DNA from: Brevibacillus fluminis
GTDB taxonomy: Bacteria > Bacillota > Bacilli > Brevibacillales > Brevibacillaceae
Direction of reading: 5' to 3'
DNA length: 64,000 bases
NCBI RefSeq assembly: GCF_003710825.1
Contig: NZ_RHHQ01000007.1
Coordinates: 512,861-576,860 of the forward strand
Made by a program: the position numbers and the translations under genes. Under the pieces are notes generated by a model, which saw only the letters and a list, made by a program, of their open reading frames with translations, was not told the DNA's origin and made no database searches. Of this stretch, positions 54,564 through 63,434 are shown piece by piece. How positions within the stretch are numbered: position 1 is the stretch's first letter; every line of letters starts with the position of its first letter.

Positions 54564-56513
54564 ATGACAAATTTGAACCCTACTATGCGTCTGAAAGTAA
54601 AAAGGGACACGTTTTTTCTCCCTGATCCAAATGGCAGCGTGTATTTTCGCAACAACGTTGGCTCATTCCGCATGGAAGGCAGTGGGATCGATCAGTGGAT
54701 TGAAAAACTGTTGCCAGTGTTCAATGGGGAGCATACGTTGGACGATCTCACTGAAGGGTTGCCGGACGAATACCGTGATCGTGTGTTTGAAATCGCAGAA
54801 AGCTTGTTCCAAAACGGATTTGTTCAGGATGTAAGTCAAGAACTTCCCCATCAATTGACGGACAAGATTCGAAAACAGTATGCGTCTCAAATTGAATTTT
54901 TGAACCATTTCGCTGATTCTGGTGCTTATCGTTTTCAGTGTTATCGTCAAGCGAAAGTGTTGGCGGTAGGCTCTGGTCCATTCTTTGTCTCCCTGGCTTC
55001 AGCGCTCCTGGATTCTGGCTTGCCCAAATTCCACTTGCTAATCACAGATTCGGTACCGACCAATCGAGAGCGGCTAAAGGAACTGGCGGTACATGCACAC
55101 AAAATGGACGCCGACGTTGCGATTGAGGAGCTTGGCCTGCAGATCAAGGGTGAGAGTTCTTGGTGGGAGGCCGTACAGGCATTTGATTTTATCTTGTACG
55201 TGTCGCAGGAGGGCGATGTCGAGGAACTGCGGATTCTTCATAGGGTTTGCAGGGAGGAAGGAAAGGTGCTGCTGCCAGCCATGTGTTTGCAGCAAGTAGG
55301 TCTAGCGGGGCCACTGGTACACCCTGACTCTACGGTATGTTTGGAGTCGGCGTTGCGCCGCATCCATGAAGCCGCGCTCAGCAAAGACCCACAGCTGAAC
55401 ACATTCTCTTCCACTGCAGGAGCGATGCTGGCAAATGTAATCGTGTTTGAATTGATCAAAACGGTTACGGCTGTGAACGAAACGGAAATGAAGAATCATG
55501 TATTCCTGCTTGATCTGGAGACATTGGAAGGAAGCTGGAATTCGATCATGCCCCATCCGTTGGTGACAGAACAAACGGGGATCAAATGGGTTGAAAATCT
55601 CGATCCACTTCTCGAACAGGAGTCGGTCAAAGGTGAGTCAAGCGGATTGGTTTCTTACTTCAGTTCGTTGACATCATCGAAGACAGGGATTTTCCATATG
55701 TGGGAGGAAGGTGACTTACACCAGCTTCCATTGGCACAGTGCCGCGTTCAAGCAGCTGATCCGCTGTCTGAGGGGCCGGCAAAGCTGTTGCCGGAGATGG
55801 TCTGTACGGGCATGACACATGAAGAGGCGAGAAAGGAAGCGGGATTGGCTGGACTTGAAGCATATTTTTCACGTATGGTCGGGACGTACAAAACGGAGTT
55901 TCCTACTGAAATAGGAATGGTAGATCCAGATGAATTTGTTGGCGTGGGAGTAGGAGAAACCGTTGCGGAGAGTGTGTGTCGTGCGCTGCAACAATGTTTG
56001 TCTGAAGAACTGGGTAAGCAGCAGATGGATCAAAAACCTCATGTCTTTCGAGTACAAAGTACAGTAGAAGATAAACATTGCCAGTTTTATATGCAAGCAT
56101 TGACCACAATAAAAGGAGCACCGATGATCGGCTTGGGAGCGGAAGTGTTCGGCTTTCCTGTTGTTTGGGTTGGTACAGGTGAGTACTGGTATGGCAGTGT
56201 TGGCTTGAACGTAACATTTGCGCTGCGAAAGTCGTTGCAACAGGCATTATGTAGGGAACAAAACAAAGCGGACCTCCTACTGCCGCAAGCGTTAGAGGTT
56301 TCATCCGTTCTACTGGAAGATCGTGAGCAAGAGAGCCTTGAGATTCCCGCGGTTGAAGAAGAGGCACAAACGGACGTACTGCAGTCCGCCTTGCAGGTTT
56401 TGAAACGGAATCATAAGCAGATCTTCCTCTTTGAATTTGAGCTGGAACCGTTTTTGAAAAAGGAAATGGCCGGGGTGTTTGGTGTGTTGCTGCGAGAGGA
56501 GGTGTCCAAGTGA
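54564..56513 (+). CDS. Thiazole-containing bacteriocin maturation protein, ThiF-like (TIGR03693-type)
   Basis: 649 residues from ATG 54564 behind AAGGAGGAGTG. The N-terminal part (residues about 15-80) has a winged-helix/leader-binding look (NGSVYFRNNVGSFRMEGSG), and a Rossmann E1/ThiF-like region follows (KVLAVGSGPFFVSLASALLD, HLLITDSVPTNRERL). In heterocycloanthracin clusters this protein accompanies the YcaO cyclodehydratase and is thought to take part in leader recognition and azoline formation. Overlaps the next gene by four bases (GTGA). Confidence 0.8.
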   Translation: MTNLNPTMRLKVKRDTFFLPDPNGSVYFRNNVGSFRMEGSGIDQWIEKLLPVFNGEHTLDDLTEGLPDEYRDRVFEIAESLFQNGFVQDVSQELPHQLTDKIRKQYASQIEFLNHFADSGAYRFQCYRQAKVLAVGSGPFFVSLASALLDSGLPKFHLLITDSVPTNRERLKELAVHAHKMDADVAIEELGLQIKGESSWWEAVQAFDFILYVSQEGDVEELRILHRVCREEGKVLLPAMCLQQVGLAGPLVHPDSTVCLESALRRIHEAALSKDPQLNTFSSTAGAMLANVIVFELIKTVTAVNETEMKNHVFLLDLETLEGSWNSIMPHPLVTEQTGIKWVENLDPLLEQESVKGESSGLVSYFSSLTSSKTGIFHMWEEGDLHQLPLAQCRVQAADPLSEGPAKLLPEMVCTGMTHEEARKEAGLAGLEAYFSRMVGTYKTEFPTEIGMVDPDEFVGVGVGETVAESVCRALQQCLSEELGKQQMDQKPHVFRVQSTVEDKHCQFYMQALTTIKGAPMIGLGAEVFGFPVVWVGTGEYWYGSVGLNVTFALRKSLQQALCREQNKADLLLPQALEVSSVLLEDREQESLEIPAVEEEAQTDVLQSALQVLKRNHKQIFLFEFELEPFLKKEMAGVFGVLLREEVSK

Positions 56514-58453
56514 GCGCAGTCGTTATGGTTGTCGGAGAAGGGCTGTTGGCAGATTTCGTGTGTCGAGCGCTGTCTACTACCTATCAGATTGTGCATCAAC
56601 ACGATTTGAAGGCAGGGTTACCGAAAACGGCTGATTTGGCTCTGGTGTTGGACGATGCCTGGCATCCAAGTGTATATCAAGAGGCGGAAAAGGTGTTTCA
56701 ACCAGCCGGCATTCCTTGGTTACGCGGTTTCGTTACATTTGGTGAAGGTGTGATCGGGCCACTGGTTCGCCCTGGTATTCCGGGGTGTTCCCAGTGTGCA
56801 GGCCTTCGACAACTTATGGCGGGACGTGATCGCAAGGAGATGTGGGAGCTGCAAAAGAGGCTCGAAGAGTTCGGAGGAATGCGCCATGACGCATGGGCAT
56901 CACACAATGGACTTTTGCAGATGACTCACCTGCTAGTGGCGGAAGCGCAAAGGGTGTTGACAGGCGATCAGGCCCACTCGGAAGGTCGGATGTTTTTCAT
57001 GAACTTAAAAACGCTTAAGTCCTCACTTCACTTCATTCTGCCCGAGCCGTCATGTCAGGTATGCGGTCAATTGACTGAGGACTCATCGATGGCGGCCAGT
57101 ATTTCGCTGCAGCCCAGTCCGAAAAGCAGCATCGACAGTTACCGCTGTCAGTCGATGGATGTCCTAAAGAAAGTGCTGAGTAGAGATTATCTGGATTTCC
57201 GGACAGGCCTTTTGAATGGGAAAATGCGTGACCTCGTGTCACCGTTTGCCGACGTGAGTGTGAATCTGCCGATGTTCAGGGGAGACGAGTCTACAGCAGG
57301 TCGGACTCATTCCTATGCACAAAGTGAGATGACAGCCATTTTAGAGGGCTTGGAACGGTATTGTGGCTTAGTCCCCCGAGGCAAACGGACAGTGGTCCAT
57401 GACAGTTTTCACAATATTGCGGATCAAGCACTCGATCCCGTCACGGTTGGGTTGCATACAAAGGAACAATATGAGATCCCAGGTTTTCCGTTCAAAATGT
57501 TTGATCCTGATGAACCGATCGATTGGGTATGGGGCTATTCCTTTTTACAAGAGCGGCCGATTTTGGTTCCGGAGCTGCTAGCCTATTACGGCTTGGGCTA
57601 TCGTCAAGGGTTAGTCTTTGAAACTTCCAATGGATGTGCGTTAGGCGGAAGTCTGGAAGAAGCAATTTTCTACGGTATTTTGGAAGTGGTGGAGCGTGAT
57701 TCGTTCCTGATGACTTGGTACGCAAAACTACCGCTCCCTCGCCTAGACCCTTATTCTGCGAATGACCAAGAACTGAGTTTAATGGTCGAACGTTTGCAGG
57801 CGGTTGCAGGATATGATGTCTATTTGTTTAACGCGACGATGGAGAATGGGATTCCGAGTGTGTGGACGCTGGTGAAAAACAGGAAACAAAAGGGATTGAA
57901 TCTTATTTGTGCGGGGGGAGCCCATCCGGACCCTATAAGGGCGGTAAAGAGCTCGTTGCACGAGGTAGCAGCCATGTTGCTAACACTTGAAGAGAAATTC
58001 GAGTCGAACCGCGAGGAATATGAGCGAATGTTTCACGATCCATTCCTGGTGAAGAAAATGGAGGATCATTCAATGCTATACGCTTTACCGGAAGCGGAAG
58101 AGCGCATGCAATTTTTACTGAATGATCATGGTCCATTGCGAACGTTTGAAGAGGAATTCAAACAGAAGGTGAGGCATGCAGACCTGACAGATGATCTGAA
58201 GGAGATTCTCCAGTCGTTTCGCGATTTGAATCTCGATGTGATCGTGGTGGACCAGACGACACCTGAAATCTTACGAAACGGACTGCATTGCGTAAAAGTA
58301 CTGATTCCGGGGATGCTGCCGATGACGTTTGGACAACATTTTACCCGCGTGTCGGGATTAGAGAGGGTATTACGTGTACCCGCGGACCTTGGATTTGTGA
58401 AGCAACCACTCACATATGAGCAGCTCAATCCACATCCACATCCGTTTCCATAA
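56510..58453 (+). CDS. YcaO cyclodehydratase fused to leader-binding/E1-like domain
   Basis: 647 residues; GTG start overlapping the upstream stop, behind GAGAGGAGGTG. The N-terminal 190 residues form an E1-like (TIGR03882-type) domain with two zinc-binding-type pairs, CSQC (residue ~85) and CQVC (~183). The YcaO domain occupies about 230-640, with EMTAILEGLERYCG and ALGGSLEEAIFYGILEVVERD (ATP-binding Glu residues). The C-terminus ends PHPHPFP, the PxPxP tail required in SagD-type cyclodehydratases. It should use ATP to convert Cys and Ser/Thr in the precursor to azolines. Confidence 0.92.
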   Translation: MSAVVMVVGEGLLADFVCRALSTTYQIVHQHDLKAGLPKTADLALVLDDAWHPSVYQEAEKVFQPAGIPWLRGFVTFGEGVIGPLVRPGIPGCSQCAGLRQLMAGRDRKEMWELQKRLEEFGGMRHDAWASHNGLLQMTHLLVAEAQRVLTGDQAHSEGRMFFMNLKTLKSSLHFILPEPSCQVCGQLTEDSSMAASISLQPSPKSSIDSYRCQSMDVLKKVLSRDYLDFRTGLLNGKMRDLVSPFADVSVNLPMFRGDESTAGRTHSYAQSEMTAILEGLERYCGLVPRGKRTVVHDSFHNIADQALDPVTVGLHTKEQYEIPGFPFKMFDPDEPIDWVWGYSFLQERPILVPELLAYYGLGYRQGLVFETSNGCALGGSLEEAIFYGILEVVERDSFLMTWYAKLPLPRLDPYSANDQELSLMVERLQAVAGYDVYLFNATMENGIPSVWTLVKNRKQKGLNLICAGGAHPDPIRAVKSSLHEVAAMLLTLEEKFESNREEYERMFHDPFLVKKMEDHSMLYALPEAEERMQFLLNDHGPLRTFEEEFKQKVRHADLTDDLKEILQSFRDLNLDVIVVDQTTPEILRNGLHCVKVLIPGMLPMTFGQHFTRVSGLERVLRVPADLGFVKQPLTYEQLNPHPHPFP

Positions 58454-58475
58454 GGCGTGATGAGGAGGAACAAGG

Positions 58476-60056
58476 ATGAATTTGGATGAATTTCTGTACA
58501 ATCTGCATTTTGACACTGATAAGGCAAGACCTCTGGACTTTGAAGTGGAATGGGACGATGCACCACTTCCATTTAAGCTCTACCGTGGCTTGCCTGTGAT
58601 TCCCTTTTCTCCAGATACACCACTTACACTGTTCAAAAAAGAGACGCCAGTGAAGCCCACCCTGCACGTAATCGGTCATTTTCTTTGGTACGTATACGGA
58701 CTAACTCAATTCAGCCATTCTGCCCCTGACACGGACTTTGCAGAACCAGCTTTTGGTCCGATGCAATTGTACCGGAGGTTTATTCCCTCCGGTGGCTCGT
58801 TGTATCCAAATGAATTATATGTATATCTGAAGCTAGAGGATGCTCCCACAGGAATTTACCATTATGATGTGGTACACCACCGATTGGTGTTGTTGAGGAG
58901 CGGAAATTTCGACTCCTATATTGCGCAGGCCCTAGGCGAGCGTTGTGACATTTTCGCTTGCTTTGCTACTGTTTTCGTGTCAACCATGTTTTGGAAAAAT
59001 TTCTTTAAATACAATAACTTTTCCTATCGCTTGCAAGGACAAGATGCTGGCGTGCTGATCGGACAATTACTGGAGGTCGCGAAACGGTTTGGCTTTGAAT
59101 CGGGGGTGTACTTCCAGTTTCTTGACCGGGCAATCAATCATCTGCTCGGGCTGTCCGAACGGGAGGAGAGCGTATATGCGGTCATACCACTAGCGATTGA
59201 GTCTGGTATCACTTGGTTTGGGAAAGGGAGTGGCGGTGATCGGATTGTTTCTGCCGCCGAATTGTGCCGGGAGTTGCCAGCAATTCAGCATGATCATTAT
59301 GTTCGGTCACAGAGGGTCCTAGAGTATCCGACGCTGCTTAAAATGAACGAAGTGTCATTGCAGGACTCGCCGCGATCGTTTCGCCAGATCGAAGGGAAGA
59401 AGAAGTTTACCTATGCGGACCATTCGGTGACACTGCCAAACGTGAAGCGCATGTCTTATGATCTGGCATCGGTCTGCCGAAAGCGGTTTTCACCGGGAAT
59501 GAATTTCTTTTTAGATAAGGTCAGCCAAAAGCAACTAGCCACTCTGTTGCAAGAAGTGACTGCTTCCTTCGTTTATCGAAATGATTTGGATGAAGAACAG
59601 GAGAATCCCCAATCACGTGTGGCGCTGTACTGCTGTTTGTATAACGTAGAAGGCATTCCGGACGGTGCTTACCGCTATGACAGTGCGAATCATGCATTGC
59701 GTCTGGTACGACTTGGAGATCATCGGCACTGGCTGCAAAAGGGAATGTATATGGAAACTGTTAACCTGTTCCAAACTCCACTCTGCTTTCATGTGTCAGG
59801 GGCTAAGGATCACCTCATACCAGCACTCGGGTATAGAGGGTACCGCATCCAACAGATGGAATCCGGCATGCTCGTGCAACGGTTACTGTTAGCCGCGTCG
59901 GCCATCGGGATGCAGGGGCACGCGCTCCTTGGATATGATTCGAACATCTCTGATGAGATTTACCAGATGGCTCCGATTGGGGAAACGAGCCTCATTCAAA
60001 TTCCTGTTGGTTCCCATCATGCTAGTCCTAAGTTGGAGGGGAGCTTGCGTAGCTAG
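58476..60056 (+). CDS. SagB-type azoline dehydrogenase, double nitroreductase fold
   Basis: 526 residues behind GATGAGGAGG. The canonical SagB segment RRFIPSGGSLYPNELYVYLK lies near residue 105 and is followed by IYHYDVVHHRLVLL. A second nitroreductase-like half (about 320-520) repeats the pattern (YRYDSANHALRLVRLG, QMESGMLVQRLLLAASAIG). FMN-dependent enzymes of this family oxidise thiazolines/oxazolines to thiazoles/oxazoles. Last gene of the cluster; terminator follows. Confidence 0.9.
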   Translation: MNLDEFLYNLHFDTDKARPLDFEVEWDDAPLPFKLYRGLPVIPFSPDTPLTLFKKETPVKPTLHVIGHFLWYVYGLTQFSHSAPDTDFAEPAFGPMQLYRRFIPSGGSLYPNELYVYLKLEDAPTGIYHYDVVHHRLVLLRSGNFDSYIAQALGERCDIFACFATVFVSTMFWKNFFKYNNFSYRLQGQDAGVLIGQLLEVAKRFGFESGVYFQFLDRAINHLLGLSEREESVYAVIPLAIESGITWFGKGSGGDRIVSAAELCRELPAIQHDHYVRSQRVLEYPTLLKMNEVSLQDSPRSFRQIEGKKKFTYADHSVTLPNVKRMSYDLASVCRKRFSPGMNFFLDKVSQKQLATLLQEVTASFVYRNDLDEEQENPQSRVALYCCLYNVEGIPDGAYRYDSANHALRLVRLGDHRHWLQKGMYMETVNLFQTPLCFHVSGAKDHLIPALGYRGYRIQQMESGMLVQRLLLAASAIGMQGHALLGYDSNISDEIYQMAPIGETSLIQIPVGSHHASPKLEGSLRS

Positions 60057-60074
60057 GAAATAATGGAGAAATTA

Positions 60075-60104
60075 GGCAGTCCGTCGGTGAACGGACTGCC
60101 TTTT
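60075..60104 (+). terminator. Intrinsic terminator of the TOMM cluster
   Basis: GGCAGTCCGT/ACGGACTGCC with a six-base loop and TTTTC. Confidence 0.8.
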
Positions 60105-60115
60105 CATTTCATCAT

Positions 60116-60454
60116 CTACGGTTTAGTCTCATGTTGTATGGCATTATCTTCAAGCACATTGTACTGGCCTGTAATGCGTACGTTGGAAACCTTGTTGCTG
60201 CGGATGTCATTAGCGGAGACGTAGTTGCCGTTATTTGCAAGCGAGAGTCCATGTCTCTGGTTGTGTGTCGAACTGTTGACCAGAATCGAGGCGAAGCCTG
60301 CTCCGGAAATCTCATGGATTCCGTCTCCGCCGTTGTGGGAGATGTAAACGCGGATGGTGAATCCTTTGATTTCGATGTGAGTCCCGTAGATGGCGAAGGC
60401 TGTGTTTAGGCGCTTTGCACCGTCGAGAACGACGCTGCCTTTCGCGATGAGGCC
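60116..60454 (-). pseudogene. Remnant of a right-handed beta-helix (pectate-lyase/NosD-like) protein
   Basis: On the minus strand 112 codons read IYGTHIEIKGFTIRVYISH, then NGGDGIHEISG, HGLSLANNGNYVSANDI and ITGQYNVLEDNAIQ before a stop at 60116-60118. The repeating N/I/V ladder is characteristic of parallel beta-helix proteins. The frame is interrupted by TGA at 60457-60455, and no start or signal peptide is visible upstream, where only a short further fragment (YVCMYQGNGTATLS) remains next to sigK. It is a 3' fragment of a lost gene. Confidence 0.6.
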
Positions 60455-60557
60455 TCAAGACAGAGTAGCCGTCCCATTTCCTTGGTACATGCACACATAG
60501 GCGCGCGCCCACATAAGAATAGAAGTAAGCGAAATCCGAATGTGGGAGGTGGCAGCC

Positions 60558-61268
60558 GTGTCCAGCATTTTGATGGCATTATCGATGATGGTCAAAGAGC
60601 TGGTTGTGCTCGTCGGATACGTCAAAAATAACGCGTTTCCACAACCGTTGTCTGAAGTGGACGAGGAGAAATTCCTGCGCCTGATGGCAACCGGTGACCC
60701 GTTCGCACGCAACAAACTGATTGAGCATAACCTTCGGTTGGTGGCTCATATTGTGAAGAAATTCGAAAACACAGGTGAGGATAGCGAAGATTTGATCTCG
60801 ATTGGTACGATCGGGTTAATTAAAGCGATCGAGAGCTATCAGGTTGACAAAGGTACTAAGCTGGCTACCTATGCTGCAAGATGCATTGAAAATGAAATCC
60901 TCATGCATCTTCGCAGCCTGAAAAAAACAAAAAAAGACGTTTCCTTGCACGATCCGATCGGAATGGATAAGGAAGGAAATGAGATCACGCTCATTGATGT
61001 ACTTGGTACAGAAACAGACGAAGTAGTTGATGCAGTACAATTAAAGCTTGAGTCCAGTAAAATTTATCAGCATATTCATATCCTCGATGACAGGGAAAAA
61101 GAAGTCATCATCGGCCGGTTTGGGCTGGATCAGGATAAAGAGAAGACGCAGCGAGAGATCGCGCGCGAGCTGGGGATTTCACGATCGTATGTGTCGCGCA
61201 TTGAAAAACGGGCATTGATGAAGCTGTTCAATGAGTTTTATCGGGTAAAGCAGACGCAGGGGAGATAG
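60558..61268 (+). CDS. sigK: Sporulation sigma factor SigK, uninterrupted
   Basis: 236 residues from GTG 60558 behind GGGAGGTGGC. The pro-sequence ([20 protein letters not shown]) is followed by [45 protein letters not shown] (region 2), [18 protein letters not shown] and the region 4 helix-turn-helix [20 protein letters not shown], matching Bacillus subtilis SigK closely. The membrane-inserted pro-peptide indicates activation by proteolysis in the mother cell. The coding sequence is continuous, with no skin-type insertion. Confidence 0.95.
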   Translation: MSSILMALSMMVKELVVLVGYVKNNAFPQPLSEVDEEKFLRLMATGDPFARNKLIEHNLRLVAHIVKKFENTGEDSEDLISIGTIGLIKAIESYQVDKGTKLATYAARCIENEILMHLRSLKKTKKDVSLHDPIGMDKEGNEITLIDVLGTETDEVVDAVQLKLESSKIYQHIHILDDREKEVIIGRFGLDQDKEKTQREIARELGISRSYVSRIEKRALMKLFNEFYRVKQTQGR

Positions 61269-61299
61269 GGGAGCAGCAACAAACGACTGCGAACAGGGA

Positions 61300-61345
61300 A
61301 GCAGCCGTCGGCGCAACGAAGTCGACGGCTGTTATTTTCTTTTCG
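61300..61345 (+). terminator. Intrinsic terminator after sigK
   Basis: AGCAGCCGTCG/CGACGGCTGTT with a T-rich tail. Confidence 0.75.
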
Positions 61346-61405
61346 AAAAGAGTGTGTTGAAGGGGAGTTAAATTATTCGTTTTCCTTTCGTTTTATTCCC
61401 AAACT

Positions 61406-61813
61406 CTATCTCAAGGTCAATTGCTGCGCAATCTCCCAGACATGTCCAGCCGGATCTGTGAAGGCAGCAGTTCGTACTCCCCACGGGCGGTCCACTGGAC
61501 CGTTTAGTAGAGCAATGCCGCGTGTACTCAATTCGTTACATACTGCATCCACATCATCCACCCCGATAGTAAATTGGAAACGAGATCCGGATTCTCGGGT
61601 TGCTACTTTTCCAGGACAGAGCAAATCGTATGCCTCGGAAATTTCCAGGAGGTTAATGCTCATATTTCCGAATTTGTATACCGCAGACACATCGTCTTCA
61701 TATACGGCGGAGAATCCAAATACATCTTGATAAAACACCTTTACCTTTTGCAAATCTTCCACAAACAACGTAACAACATCAACATTCAACGACCCTAAAG
61801 ATCTCATAGACAC
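61406..61813 (-). CDS. VOC (glyoxalase/bleomycin resistance) family protein
   Basis: 135 residues. VDVVTLFVEDLQKVKVFYQDVFG is the beta-alpha-beta start of a VOC module, and the second half ends with GVRTAAFTDPAGHVWEIAQQL, containing the usual metal-type Glu. A first His/Gln metal ligand is not evident, so catalytic role is uncertain. GAAGGAGTGTG precedes the ATG. It faces the convergent sigK gene. Confidence 0.85.
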   Translation of the reverse strand: MSMRSLGSLNVDVVTLFVEDLQKVKVFYQDVFGFSAVYEDDVSAVYKFGNMSINLLEISEAYDLLCPGKVATRESGSRFQFTIGVDDVDAVCNELSTRGIALLNGPVDRPWGVRTAAFTDPAGHVWEIAQQLTLR

Positions 61814-61976
61814 ACTCCTTCACATTAGGATTAAAACGTTAATCTAAGTCATTATTGGCTACTATACTATACTCGATGATTTGATATTTCTTTTCATTTG
61901 CTATGTTGATCTTTTTTTAGCTCTCCAGTCAAAGCATTTAGAGATGTTCCACGATCTATTCGAGATTGAGCCAAAT

Positions 61977-62021
61977 AAAAAGATCCCCTGTTCATTCCAT
62001 GTTGGACATGACCAGGGGATC
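61977..62021 (-). terminator. Minus-strand terminator after the micropeptide pair
   Basis: GATCCCCTG/CAGGGGATC with TTTTTATTT in minus-strand orientation. Confidence 0.75.
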
Positions 62022-62059
62022 ATACTTTGCAATTTTCATGCACGAAATCACCTCTCTAT

Positions 62060-62182
62060 TTATTTGGTAGTGATTTTCTTGAACATTTCTGCATAAGCCA
62101 GTTCGCGTTTTCTTTCGCCTGCTTGATAAGCTTTATCCAAAACTTCTAACGACTCGATAACAGATTTTAATAATCGAAACAT
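62060..62182 (-). CDS. Micropeptide 2, 40 residues, unknown function
   Basis: ATG at 62182 behind AGGAGGAAATGTCAC. The sequence begins MFRLLKSVIESLEVLDKAYQ and ends with MFKKITTK; it is helical, amphipathic and basic at the end. It shares the pattern K-S-x-[VI]-E-x4-L-[ND]-K-[AG]-Y with the gene upstream of it (62210-62311), so the two are probably paralogous. No match known to me. A terminator follows downstream. Confidence 0.6.
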   Translation of the reverse strand: MFRLLKSVIESLEVLDKAYQAGERKRELAYAEMFKKITTK

Positions 62183-62209
62183 GTGACATTTCCTCCTGAT
62201 AGATGATGT

Positions 62210-62311
62210 TTATCCTTTAATCATTAATTGATGGCGTTTGTTTTGTAATACTTCATAACCTTTGTTTAACGTTTTGAACCACTCGACTGTAGATTTCCAT
62301 GTCTTTACCAT
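62210..62311 (-). CDS. Micropeptide 1, 33 residues, unknown function
   Basis: ATG at 62311 behind GGAGGTAATTCAAA. The peptide MVKTWKSTVEWFKTLNKGYE continues to NKRHQLMIKG. Two Trp and one Phe alternate with charged residues on a likely amphipathic helix. It lies 27 bases upstream of its paralogue in the same orientation, presumably one transcript. Could be a leaderless antimicrobial peptide, a small regulator or a membrane-active toxin; sequence does not decide. Confidence 0.6.
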   Translation of the reverse strand: MVKTWKSTVEWFKTLNKGYEVLQNKRHQLMIKG

Positions 62312-62373
62312 TTTGAATTACCTCCGTGTTTTTGTTGTACCTTTATTATCTCTGCTTCGTTTTCTTTTCACAA

Positions 62374-62440
62374 AGTCGCTATTCGCTTATGAAAGCGACA
62401 ATCATTGGTACTGGAAGCGAATGAAAACGACTTCATGAGG
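62374..62440. promoter_or_regulatory. Repeated AAGTCG...ATTCGCTT boxes upstream of the micropeptide genes
   Basis: AAAGTCGCTATTCGCTT (62373-62389) and GAAGCGAATGAAAACGACTT (62417-62436) are imperfect inverted repeats, with GAAAGCGAC between them. They sit 60-130 bases upstream of the first micropeptide start on its strand, where an operator would be expected. Confidence 0.35.
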
Positions 62441-62611
62441 ACCAATCTCAATATTTCGAGGTTATGCTCTGTATTTCTCATCTTTTCATAAATCAATGAA
62501 CGCTTCGTGAATATTTTTGTTACATGCTGCTGGTACATTTACTGGGAATCGCAGCGATGTATTTGGCTGGAATTTTGTTTCGTTATGCAATGTTTACCAT
62601 TTCAGAGGTAT

Positions 62612-62634
62612 AAAAAAGCGCCCTGAGGGCGCGT
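62612..62634 (-). terminator. Minus-strand terminator after the LysE-type gene
   Basis: GCGCCCTCAGGGCGC hairpin followed by TTTTTT in minus-strand orientation. The interval 62441-62763 contains no supported gene; a 29-codon hydrophobic frame at 62524 lacks a binding site. Confidence 0.7.
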
Positions 62635-62763
62635 CGGAGATTAACGAGTGGGTGAATGTTACATTTTTTATGGGGAGATAAGGAATCAGTGAAAATAGGA
62701 GGATTGTTGTTGCTGTTCAACTAGCACATAGTGTTAAACCCTATCCTCCCGACATGTATGCAA

Positions 62764-63414
62764 TTAGAATAATGACATTACATTTTTTAATCCGCTAATG
62801 AAGACATAGAAAGAAAAGTAGAGAAATAGTAACCCTGACGCTAATGAGAAGACTCGAAGCATTTTAGCACCCATTAACTTTCCACCAATACTACTTAAAT
62901 AGGCAAGAAAAGCTCCCCAAACGATTGATACCGTTACAAATCCAAAGAAAAATGGCACCAAACTTTGGTCGACAGATGAATTACCAATCGTTGAACTAAC
63001 AACACTTCCTCCAACCGTTGCAAACCATACTAATGCTGTAGGAGCAGAAACAACTAACCATATACCAGTAAAGAAATATGCCCACAAGGATCTCTTCGCA
63101 ACGTCTTTTCCTTCTAACGTAATTTGCTTAGGCGAAAAGAAATCTTTTATTGCCTGATACGTTAAATAGCAAAGCATGATTGTTCCACCAATCCATAAAA
63201 TATTTTGGAAAATAGAACTAGATTGTAACAACAATGCGATTCCTAACACAGAAAGTACTGCATAAACCATATCACCCACTGCACAGCCTATTGAAAAAAT
63301 AAAAGCAGGTAAAAAACCTTTTGTAATGCCTGTTCGAATAAGAGCGAGATTTCCCGTTCCAAGTTCAAGTACGAGAGACATACCAATTAAAACGCCTGAG
63401 ATGTAGAGTGCCAT
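62764..63414 (-). CDS. LysE family amino acid/metabolite exporter
   Basis: 216 residues with about six membrane helices. ELGTGNLALIRTGITKGFLPAFIFS matches the LysE/RhtB N-terminal region (G-x-x-N-x-x-x-x-R). The start at ATG 63414 follows AGAAAGGATG; an upstream ATG at 63423 falls inside that site. The DNA is AT-rich compared with the rest of the window. A long structured leader with its own terminator precedes it. Confidence 0.85.
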   Translation of the reverse strand: MALYISGVLIGMSLVLELGTGNLALIRTGITKGFLPAFIFSIGCAVGDMVYAVLSVLGIALLLQSSSIFQNILWIGGTIMLCYLTYQAIKDFFSPKQITLEGKDVAKRSLWAYFFTGIWLVVSAPTALVWFATVGGSVVSSTIGNSSVDQSLVPFFFGFVTVSIVWGAFLAYLSSIGGKLMGAKMLRVFSLASGLLFLYFSFYVFISGLKNVMSLF

Positions 63415-63434
63415 AATAATCATCCTTTCTCAAA

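Noticed and set aside
60558..61268. A skin-type insertion in sigK
   Set aside because: The sigK frame is continuous from the pro-sequence to the end, so no excision element is present.
62524..62613. 29-codon hydrophobic frame on the plus strand
   Set aside because: No ribosome binding site and it runs into a terminator that serves the opposite strand.
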